Shown here: one piece after another, positions 38,824 to 44,272 of the stretch | Layout: each line of letters opens with the position of its first letter | Position numbering within the stretch: the stretch's first letter is position 1 | Source of the DNA: Mesobacterium_A hydrothermale | Lineage (GTDB): Bacteria; Pseudomonadota; Alphaproteobacteria; Rhodobacterales; Rhodobacteraceae | Length of the DNA: 50,364 nt | Reading direction: 5' to 3' | NCBI RefSeq assembly: GCF_035818635.1 | Contig: NZ_JAYLLH010000029.1 | Location: 1 to 50,364, forward strand | Notes under the pieces: model-generated | Told to the model about the DNA's origin: nothing | What the model saw: only the letters and a program-made list of their open reading frames with translations | The model's database searches: none | Position numbers and translations under genes: made by a program

Positions 38824-38870
38824 AACAAACCCCCCAGGGCTTTGGTTCAAAACGGCTCCGCCCAATAAAC

Positions 38871-38898
38871 TTGAAACAGTGGCGGCACTTTCTAATAT
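38871..38898 (+). promoter_or_regulatory. Candidate sigma-70 promoter for the HlyD-type adaptor
   Basis: TTGAAA (38871-38876), a 16-bp spacer and TAATAT (38893-38898) face the adaptor gene. This would give a leader of about 35 nt before the GTG at 38941. Confidence 0.4.
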
Positions 38899-38904
38899 GG
38901 TTCA

Positions 38905-38922
38905 GGTTAGTCCGGTCTGACC
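38905..38922. promoter_or_regulatory. Imperfect inverted repeat in the divergent intergenic region
   Basis: GGTTAGTCCGGTCTGACC pairs at seven of nine positions. It lies between the giant gene and the divergent adaptor gene, near the predicted adaptor start site, and might be an operator shared by both. I see no clear promoter for the giant gene in the rest of this 117-bp gap. Confidence 0.25.
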
Positions 38923-38940
38923 GCATTTGGGAACATTTTT

Positions 38941-39798
38941 GTGATATCCTTCTTTAAGCAAACGCGGCTTTCCTGCAGGATCCCGGTGGTGTTGGCCGTC
39001 CTGTCGGCTGGTTTTCCCGCTATCGCAGAAATACCAGCCACACCTGTGAGCTGTCTGATCGAGCCGGATCAGGTGATTCGCGTCTCGACTCCGGTTGCCG
39101 GAATCGTTGCCGAGGTCCTGGTTGATCGCGGCGATCGCGTGTCCCAGGGACAGGTGATCGCCAGGCTGGATACCGCGCTGGAAGAAATCGAGGTGGAAAT
39201 CGCCCAGGTCCGCGCCGAGGACGATACAGAGATCGCCGCCTTGCAGGCCCGGATCGAATTTCTGGCCAGTCAGGCAGAGCGCAACGAAAAGCTGGCGCGC
39301 AGCAATGCCGTTTCCCAGAACACCGCCCGCGAAGCGCGGCTTGAAGCCGATCTTGCCTTGCGCGAACTGGACCAGGCACGGCTGGCCAAACAGCTTGCTG
39401 CGCTGGAACTGGCCGGGGCGAAAGCCCGGCTGGACCAGAAGGTGGTGCGCAGCCCGGTGGACGGTGTGGTTGTCGAACGTCTGCTGAACCCTGGCGAATA
39501 CCGTGACGGTCAGGCGCATATCGCCACCGTCGCCAAGATGGATGTGCTGCGGGTCGAAGCCTTTGTTCCGATCACTTATTACCGTGATCTTGGCATTGGG
39601 CAGCCGGTCAGCATTCTGCCGGAACCGCCGCTGGATGCGTTCCGGCCCGCGACGATTGCGGTGATCGACCAGGTGTTCGATGCCGCGACGGCGACGGTCG
39701 GGGTGCGGATGGCATTGCCCAACCCCGATCTGTCCTTGCCCGCAGGATTGCGATGCGAGCTGTATTTCGATGCGGCATTGTCCGCTGAAAGCCGCTGA
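38941..39798 (+). CDS. HlyD/RND-type periplasmic adaptor protein
   Basis: A 285-residue membrane-fusion (periplasmic adaptor) protein with a GTG start. A signal peptide is visible (basic start, VVLAVLSAGF core, likely cleavage after AIA near residue 29). A biotinyl/lipoyl half-motif follows (VAGIVAEVLVDRGDRVSQGQ, about 52-71), then a coiled-coil hairpin (about 78-168), the second lipoyl half (VVRSPVDGVVVERLLNPGEY) and a short beta-barrel. Unlike the two membrane-anchored HlyD proteins of the operon, it appears fully periplasmic and carries no extra domain. It is divergent from the giant gene with 117 bp between them, and no RND or ABC pump is encoded beside it. I infer that it is a further adaptor for export of the giant protein. 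A general efflux role is the alternative. Confidence 0.85.
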   Translation: MISFFKQTRLSCRIPVVLAVLSAGFPAIAEIPATPVSCLIEPDQVIRVSTPVAGIVAEVLVDRGDRVSQGQVIARLDTALEEIEVEIAQVRAEDDTEIAALQARIEFLASQAERNEKLARSNAVSQNTAREARLEADLALRELDQARLAKQLAALELAGAKARLDQKVVRSPVDGVVVERLLNPGEYRDGQAHIATVAKMDVLRVEAFVPITYYRDLGIGQPVSILPEPPLDAFRPATIAVIDQVFDAATATVGVRMALPNPDLSLPAGLRCELYFDAALSAESR

Positions 39799-39805
39799 CC
39801 GGGGG

Positions 39806-39825
39806 AAATTGTCAGCTGACAATTT
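39806..39825. promoter_or_regulatory. parS: parS-like centromere palindrome, copy 1
   Basis: AAATTGTCAGCTGACAATTT is a perfect 20-bp palindrome in the 56-bp gap between the adaptor gene and the end of repC. Its core has the TT(N4)GC-type symmetry and 16-bp core length of RepB-binding sites of RepABC plasmids. Confidence 0.75.
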
Positions 39826-39854
39826 TTCGGGGCAGGGTAGGGGGCATAGCGCTT

Positions 39855-40916
39855 TCAGGCAAAATTGTCAGCTGACAATCGCCCTCGTGCCACCCCTCTG
39901 ACCATGCTCCCAAGATTGAACCGGCCGGACGCCGCGCGCTGCACCAGTCCCCGCAGATAGGCACCGGGGTTGCGGATGGTTGTGATGCGTTCCAGCATGC
40001 ACAGAATGGTTATCGCCGCAGCCTCGACCCCAAGGCGTCGCTGGGCATCTTCGTAGACTGGCCGGTCGATCCCCATCATGCCATGCAACCTGTCACAAGT
40101 CCGCAGCACCCCGGTCCAGGTGCCGGGCGTGTCGGGAAAGTAGCTTTTGTATTCTTTGCAATGGTCCAGCACATCGGTCAGCGCGACGCTGTCGCTTTCA
40201 TCCGTAGGTGTCGATTTATAAACAGATTCTTCTTTATCTGTTTTCTGTATGTGCCGCTCATTCTGGCTGTTTCTGCCGCTCGTTTTTTCTGGATCCGTAG
40301 GGTAGCGCAGGGGGGTGTCCACAAAGGATTCCAGCGTTGCGATCTGCGCGCGCAGGGCCGCTTCGCCGGATTTGCGGCGCAGGGTCAGCCGGGCGGCGTC
40401 CATCGCGGGATGATCGTCGGGCAGGGCGCCGCTCTCGCGCAGGCGGGCGCGGGTGGCGGCCAGCCGATCGCGCAGGGCGGCAATCCGGTCTTGTTGTTCC
40501 GTCGCGGCATCTGCGGCCTGAAACAGCGCCGTTGCGGCACGGGCCAGCGGGCTGAGATCAAAGCCAAAAGCCAACCCGCCGCGCCGGGCAAACCGTTTGC
40601 GGTTGGCGCTGTCCTGCCGTGTGATCACGCCGGATTTGACCAGTGTCGCCAGATGCCGGCGCAGCGTGCTTTCCGGCATTCCGTTCAGTCGCAGCGACAG
40701 CGTGCGGTTGGATGGGAACACCACCGCGGCACCCGGATCGCGGGGCAGGGCGCGATCCGGGAAAAAGCTGAGCAGGGCCTTCAGCACCGATAGGCTGCGA
40801 TGGTTCAGCCCGTGGTCCCTGGCCACCCGCGTGAGCGCGTCCAGAAGTGACCATTTGTCGGGCGCCGGGCAAAGATCGACCGGCTGCCCGGATGCGATCC
40901 GGGACATTTGTGTCAT
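39855..40916 (-). CDS. repC: RepC replication initiator
   Basis: A 353-residue initiator of the RepABC type. The N-terminal winged-helix region is clear (VVFPSNRTLSLRLNGMPEST, residues 65-84, then LRRHLATLVKSGVITR), followed by the family hallmark LAFGFDLSPL (about 115-124). A coiled stretch and a low-complexity AT-rich linker lead to the C-terminal domain (TPGTWTGVLRTCDRLHGMMG, NPGAYLRGLV). The ATG at 40916 is chosen; an upstream GTG at 40952 would add 12 residues, and ATG 40907 is also possible. RepC binds an origin located within its own gene in studied relatives. It is last in the repABC operon, separated from repB by the antisense RNA gene. The final codons contain a parS-like palindrome. 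Confidence 0.95.
   Translation of the reverse strand: MTQMSRIASGQPVDLCPAPDKWSLLDALTRVARDHGLNHRSLSVLKALLSFFPDRALPRDPGAAVVFPSNRTLSLRLNGMPESTLRRHLATLVKSGVITRQDSANRKRFARRGGLAFGFDLSPLARAATALFQAADAATEQQDRIAALRDRLAATRARLRESGALPDDHPAMDAARLTLRRKSGEAALRAQIATLESFVDTPLRYPTDPEKTSGRNSQNERHIQKTDKEESVYKSTPTDESDSVALTDVLDHCKEYKSYFPDTPGTWTGVLRTCDRLHGMMGIDRPVYEDAQRRLGVEAAAITILCMLERITTIRNPGAYLRGLVQRAASGRFNLGSMVRGVARGRLSADNFA
39864..39879. promoter_or_regulatory. parS: parS-like centromere palindrome, copy 2, inside repC
   Basis: ATTGTCAGCTGACAAT is the same 16-bp perfect core as copy 1, with centres 56 bp apart. It encodes the last residues of RepC (LSADNF), so coding sequence and centromere are superimposed. 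Confidence 0.75.
40195..40310. other. oriV: Candidate replication origin (AT-rich tract within repC)
   Basis: A markedly AT-rich stretch (for example TTATAAACAGATTCTTCTTT) sits in the middle of an otherwise GC-rich repC gene, in the linker between its two domains. In studied RepABC plasmids the origin lies at an AT-rich region inside repC, so position and composition both match. No iteron series was evident. Confidence 0.6.
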
Positions 40917-40965
40917 GCAAAATTTCACGAAAGACAAAAAATACCCGTCCACCGAATCGGCAGAG

Positions 40966-41050
40966 TTGACAGGATCAGGGAAGGGTGGCTATCTCAAAGG
41001 TGCGAGAAATGAGAGAGCCTTCCGGGAATTGTCCTGGGGGGCTTTTTCTT
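40966..41050 (+). ncRNA. Antisense ctRNA (incompatibility RNA) between repC and repB
   Basis: On the strand opposite repABC, a -35 box TTGACA (40966-40971), a 17-18 bp spacer and a weak -10 (CTATCT/TATCTC, 40989-40995) precede a predicted start near 41001. A 12-bp stem with a 4-nt loop (41016-41043) followed by a T-rich run ends the transcript near 41050, giving an RNA of about 50 nt. Location in the repB-repC gap, orientation and terminator-like 3' end are those of the ctRNAs that repress repC expression and determine incompatibility in RepABC plasmids. Confidence 0.75.
41016..41050 (+). terminator. Rho-independent terminator of the ctRNA
   Basis: AGCCTTCCGGGA, loop ATTG, TCCTGGGGGGCT forms a 12-bp stem including G-U pairs, followed directly by TTTTCTTT. 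Confidence 0.8.
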
Positions 41051-41091
41051 TGTCTTCTGTCGTGCCTCCTGTTGTCTGCTCGGTTTCTGGG

Positions 41092-42051
41092 TCAGTCTTC
41101 CGACGGCCGGGCGGACCAGCGGTCATGAAGTTCTTGCAGCAGCGCTTCGGCGTGGGTTTCGAACCAATCGTCAAACCCGTCAGCGTCGCGCATCGGGATG
41201 GTCAGGGTCAGCGCCCTGGCGCTGCGTTTCAGATCGGCCAACCGGGTCCCGTCGCGCCGCCTCAGGGTTCGGGCCGGGACAGGTTTTTCTGCCGGTTTCG
41301 GGTCTTTTCTGCGGTTCAGCGCGCAAGCCAGAACCTGCTCGAAGCGGGCGTCGGATGTTTCGATGAAGGGTGTCACGCTCAGCATCTCTTCGACGCGGTC
41401 GCGGACGTCGTCGTCCTGTATCGCATCGGCCAGCTTCATCCAGCGTTCCCGTCCGATCCCGGGGGCCGAGCCGATCTGGCGCAGGAATTCGATGTCGAAC
41501 GCCTTGCCGACCTTCAGCATCCGGCTGACCATTGGCAGGTCTATCGACAGCGCGTCGCAGATCGTCTGGCGGTCGTACCCTTCGGCATCCAGTTGCGCCG
41601 CAAAGCTGGCCTTCTCGATAAAGGACAGGTCCTGACGGGCGGTGTTTTCCTGGCCCTGTGCCAGCACCAGCGCGTGGTCGTCCAGCTGGCGCACCATCGC
41701 CTTGACCGGCAGGCCAAGGTCGCGCAGCGCAAGCACCCGGCGGCGGCCATAGACGATTTCGAACCGGCCCGGTTTGTTCGTGTGTGGCCGGACCAGGACC
41801 GGCACCTGCTGGCCATAGGTTTTCAGGCTCTCGCGCAGCGTTTCGTCGGCCTGTTCATCAACGCCAAGACGGTCCGCCACCCCGGCGGCGTCGATCAGGT
41901 GCGGATCAAGATCCTGCACCGCGTTTTCCTGCAACCGGGTCAGTGAACTTTGCAACGCGCCCACAGCGCCGCGAGGCATCAGCCGATCGGGCTGCTTGCG
42001 CGGCTTGGCCGGGGTGTCGTCCGACGGTGTCAGAATGCCCTTTCGTGCCAT
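41092..42051 (-). CDS. repB: RepB partitioning protein (ParB family)
   Basis: A 319-residue ParB-type centromere-binding protein. The N-terminal segment MPRGAVGALQSSL (about 25-37) is the conserved RepB region. The ParB core follows: TYGQQVPVLVRPH (78-90), FEIVYGRRRVLALRDLGLPV (97-116) and QGQENTARQDLSFIEKASFA (132-151), with a helix-turn-helix at about 155-182 (GYDRQTICDALSIDLPMVSR). It is expected to bind the parS-like palindromes at 39806-39879 and to act with RepA in segregation. Its start lies 1 bp after the repA stop, so the two are translationally coupled. The 140-bp gap to repC carries the antisense RNA. Confidence 0.95.
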   Translation of the reverse strand: MARKGILTPSDDTPAKPRKQPDRLMPRGAVGALQSSLTRLQENAVQDLDPHLIDAAGVADRLGVDEQADETLRESLKTYGQQVPVLVRPHTNKPGRFEIVYGRRRVLALRDLGLPVKAMVRQLDDHALVLAQGQENTARQDLSFIEKASFAAQLDAEGYDRQTICDALSIDLPMVSRMLKVGKAFDIEFLRQIGSAPGIGRERWMKLADAIQDDDVRDRVEEMLSVTPFIETSDARFEQVLACALNRRKDPKPAEKPVPARTLRRRDGTRLADLKRSARALTLTIPMRDADGFDDWFETHAEALLQELHDRWSARPSED

Positions 42052-42052
42052 T

Positions 42053-43234
42053 TCAGCGCCCCCATGCCTGTTGCAAAAGCGTCTCTATTTCGTCGTTAAC
42101 CGCGTTAAGAGAGTCTATGGCGCGGTCATAAGTATTGCGGTGGAACGCGCTGCGCTCAACCTCGTAAACCGTTTGCTGGGTCAACCCGGCGTCGGAAATG
42201 GCGGTGGATTTCAGCATCGGCGACACCATCACCTCGTCCCCGAACAATTGCCGCAGGAAGGCGACGACCTGCTGTTGTGGCCCGTCTGACGGCTCATAGC
42301 GGTTGATCAGGAAGCGCAGGAAATCGAACTCCATCCGCGCGCCGGCATCGGACACCACATCCAGCAGATCCGCGCTCATTTGCAGGAACTGGCTCATCGA
42401 GGCGACATCGAGCATGTTGGGCACCACGGTAATCAGCACCCCGGTCGAGGCACACAGTGCCGACATGGTCAGATAGCCGAGCTGCGGCGGGCAGTCGAAG
42501 ATGATCACGTCATAATCCGCCTCGACCTCTTGCAGGGCGGTGGCCATGCGGGCGAAGAACGGCGGCTGGATGTTGTTGCGCAGGGCTGTGGGGGTTTCGT
42601 GTTCGAATTCCTGAAGGATCAGCCCGCCCGGCGCCAGATCGAGCCCATGAAAATAGGTTTTCTGGATGATCTGCGAAAAGGGCATGGGGTCTTCGTAGCG
42701 GATCGCGTCATAGATCGAGCCGGAGTGCAGGAAATCGTATTCCGGCTGGTATCCGAACAGGGTGGTCAGCGAGGCCTGCGGGTCGATGTCCACCGCCAGC
42801 ACGCGATACCCCTTGAGCGCCAGCATCTGCGCGGTGTGAATGGACGAGGTCGTCTTGCCAGAGCCGCCCTTGAAGTTCAGGAACGACAGAACCTGCACCT
42901 TGTCGCCGGGGCGGCGGCCCTTGAGGTAGGCGCCAGGCGTCTTGGCGGTTTCTTCCAGCGCGGTGCGGATGATTTGCAGATCTGCCCCGGAATAGTGTCT
43001 GCGCCCGCCGGGGGTGGTGTGGACCTCTGGCAGGCGGTCTTCGAAATGCAGTTTGCGCAGGAAGCTGGGGGAAATGCCCAGAAGCTCGGCCGCCTCGCCC
43101 GCGGAAAACAGCCGCATCTCTTTGCGCGCGTCGGGCGCAAAGCTTTTCAGCATGTGATTTTCAAGCGCCGCGGCAAGGTTTTGCGCGTTCTCGCGGATAC
43201 GGGTATTGATATGAATCGGGTCTGCCCCTGTCAT
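42053..43234 (-). CDS. repA: RepA partitioning ATPase (ParA family)
   Basis: A 393-residue ParA-type ATPase of RepABC plasmids. A MerR-like helix-turn-helix region (FSAGEAAELLGISPSFLRKL, about 43-62) and a GGRRHYSGADL motif (76-86) precede the ATPase domain. The deviant Walker A motif is FKGGSGKTTS (121-130), with DPQAS at 151-155 and a Walker B-like VIIFDCPPQLGY. It drives partition with RepB and represses the repABC promoter in studied relatives. The ATG at 43234 was chosen because it fits the usual RepA N-terminus; a GTG at 43351 would add 39 residues. It is the first gene of the operon. A 339-bp non-coding region with DnaA boxes lies upstream. Confidence 0.95.
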   Translation of the reverse strand: MTGADPIHINTRIRENAQNLAAALENHMLKSFAPDARKEMRLFSAGEAAELLGISPSFLRKLHFEDRLPEVHTTPGGRRHYSGADLQIIRTALEETAKTPGAYLKGRRPGDKVQVLSFLNFKGGSGKTTSSIHTAQMLALKGYRVLAVDIDPQASLTTLFGYQPEYDFLHSGSIYDAIRYEDPMPFSQIIQKTYFHGLDLAPGGLILQEFEHETPTALRNNIQPPFFARMATALQEVEADYDVIIFDCPPQLGYLTMSALCASTGVLITVVPNMLDVASMSQFLQMSADLLDVVSDAGARMEFDFLRFLINRYEPSDGPQQQVVAFLRQLFGDEVMVSPMLKSTAISDAGLTQQTVYEVERSAFHRNTYDRAIDSLNAVNDEIETLLQQAWGR

Positions 43235-43421
43235 CTTCTGTGCCGCCTCGATAGTAACGCTGTTTTCCGTCAGCGCATTATTTTCCGTTTCTTTACGAAA
43301 GCAGAAGGGGTCTTGGCAACAGTTTCGTGATTTTCCTGTGTTTTTCTGCACCTACCAGATTTTGGGGCACTTCAGGCGATGCCTACAAAATGACGAATAA
43401 GTCCTTGGAAAAAAATGATAT

Positions 43422-43430
43422 TGTGGAAAA
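43422..43430 (-). promoter_or_regulatory. DnaA-box-like site (one mismatch)
   Basis: The minus strand reads TTTTCCACA, one base from the TTATCCACA consensus, in an AT-rich stretch upstream of repA. Confidence 0.45.
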
Positions 43431-43479
43431 TCAGCGTTTTGGGCCGTATTAGGCTCTGATTTCGCGCGTTTCGGCAGAG

Positions 43480-43488
43480 TTATCCACA
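43480..43488 (+). promoter_or_regulatory. Consensus DnaA box
   Basis: TTATCCACA is a perfect DnaA-box consensus, 50 bp from a second near-match, upstream of the repABC operon. Confidence 0.6.
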
Positions 43489-43539
43489 GTCTGCGAATCG
43501 ATGGGGCAGGGGGCCCGGTTGATTCTGCGAGCCTTTGAT

Positions 43540-43557
43540 GCTATCTAGCCAGATAGC
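43540..43557. promoter_or_regulatory. Antitoxin operator (inverted repeat)
   Basis: GCTATCT-AGCC-AGATAGC is a perfect 7-bp inverted repeat 16 bp before the antitoxin start, where Phd/YefM antitoxins usually bind to repress their own operon. Confidence 0.6.
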
Positions 43558-43573
43558 TGGACAGGATAAAGCA

Positions 43574-43816
43574 ATGCTGACGCTTCAGGATGCCAAGAAC
43601 AAATTCAGCGCCGTGGTCGAGGCGGCGCTGGCCGGACGCCCGCAAGAGGTGTCGCGCCGGGGCAAGCCGGCGGTGGTGATCCTGTCGGTCGAGGAATATC
43701 ACCGGCTGTTGTCGACCGCCCGCAGCCAGCGCGAAAGCTTTGCCGATCACCTGATGGCGTTTCCGGGGGAAGACCTGCCGCGCTCCGAAGTTGCGCCGCG
43801 GGATGTGGTGCTTTGA
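43574..43816 (+). CDS. Phd/YefM family antitoxin
   Basis: An 80-residue antitoxin. The N-terminal Phd/YefM DNA-binding fold is visible (LQDAKNKFSAVVEAALAGRP, then VSRRGKPAVVILSVEEYHRL), and the C-terminal part is acidic and probably disordered, wrapping the toxin (FADHLMAFPGEDLPRSEVAP). The ATG at 43574 was chosen because AGGA stands 7 bp before it; an ATG-like start at 43535 would place the operator inside the gene. Its stop overlaps the toxin start by 4 bp. It neutralises the adjacent PIN toxin and is expected to autorepress through the inverted repeat at 43540-43557. On a plasmid this pair serves maintenance. Confidence 0.9.
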   Translation: MLTLQDAKNKFSAVVEAALAGRPQEVSRRGKPAVVILSVEEYHRLLSTARSQRESFADHLMAFPGEDLPRSEVAPRDVVL

Positions 43817-44217
43817 TCCATATCCTCGACACCAATGTGATTTCCGCCGTGCGTCGCGCGGACCGCGCGCCGCAGGTGGCGGCCTGGCTGGCGGACCGGG
43901 CAGAGGATACGCTGTTTCTGAGCGTGATCACATTGGGAGAGATCGAGCGGGGAATTCGCCTGCAAGACCCCCGCAACCCCGACTTTGCCCGCGACCTGAG
44001 ACGCTGGCTGGACCGGACGGTGACGGTATTCGGCGATCGGGTGTTGCCCTTCACGGCGACCGACGCGCGGATCTGGGGGGATTTGTCGGCCCGGCTGGGT
44101 CACAACGGCGCCGACCTGATGATCGCGGCGCAAGCGCTGGCACGGGACGCGGTGGTGGTCACCGGGAACGTGGCCGATTTCCTGCCGACGGGCGCGCGCG
44201 TGGTGGACCCGTTCTGA
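43813..44217 (+). CDS. VapC-type PIN-domain toxin
   Basis: A 134-residue PIN-domain ribonuclease. The acidic catalytic residues are visible: D6 in HILDTNVIS, E43 in LGEIERG, D101 in GADLMIAAQA, and the final NVADF motif (119-123, D122). The start is TTG at 43813, overlapping the antitoxin stop in a TTGA. Members of this family cleave tRNA or other RNA when the antitoxin is lost. The pair is best described as Phd-type antitoxin with VapC-type toxin, a common arrangement in Alphaproteobacteria. It converges with the SecA-like gene. Confidence 0.92.
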   Translation: MIHILDTNVISAVRRADRAPQVAAWLADRAEDTLFLSVITLGEIERGIRLQDPRNPDFARDLRRWLDRTVTVFGDRVLPFTATDARIWGDLSARLGHNGADLMIAAQALARDAVVVTGNVADFLPTGARVVDPF

Positions 44218-44232
44218 CGGGCCGACAGTTCC

Positions 44233-44248
44233 CATAATGTGAATTATG
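44233..44248. other. Short inverted repeat between convergent genes
   Basis: CATAAT-GTGA-ATTATG sits in the 55-bp gap between the toxin gene and the end of the SecA-like gene. The stem is AT-rich and has no T-run, so it is a weak terminator candidate at best. Confidence 0.25.
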
Positions 44249-44272
44249 TTAAGACGGAGACGAAAACAGTTT

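Larger units (their letters stand above)
28360..38640 (-). repeat. PPC-like repeat region of the giant gene (about two dozen units)
   Basis: Two related modules alternate. Module A carries LxLDSLTNRxDxxWxLxGPxG, then LPAGDYTLxIDGxGxxTGDYxFRLLDL. Module B carries PGxxTxxYxFDAxAGDxFxxD, then WRLIDPFGxxV and GTYTLLVEGRxY. I counted about 23-24 copies of the core strand motif. They resemble bacterial pre-peptidase C-terminal (PPC) beta-sandwich domains and are typical of extracellular proteins. LamG and lectin-like domains interrupt the series. Confidence 0.75.
43235..43573. promoter_or_regulatory. Control region between repA and the toxin-antitoxin pair
   Basis: A 339-bp gap without a convincing gene. 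It must hold the repABC promoter (minus strand) and the antitoxin promoter (plus strand). It contains an AT-rich part (43381-43440), two DnaA-box-like sequences and the antitoxin operator, which are listed separately. No unambiguous -35/-10 pair for repA was found. Confidence 0.6.

Noticed and set aside
406..38823. RTX adhesin exported by a type I system
   Set aside because: No GGxGxDxLx nonapeptide arrays and no HlyB-type ABC transporter are present, so the HlyD-like neighbours should not be read as a standard type I system.
38824..38865. TTG start at 38865 for the giant gene
   Set aside because: The in-frame ATG at 38823 has a G-rich ribosome-binding sequence just upstream, and the extra 14 residues add nothing recognisable.
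38902..39822. Minus-strand frame of about 306 codons overlapping the HlyD-type adaptor
   Set aside because: It is the mirror of a well-supported adaptor gene with signal peptide and lipoyl motifs, and its own translation has no family features.
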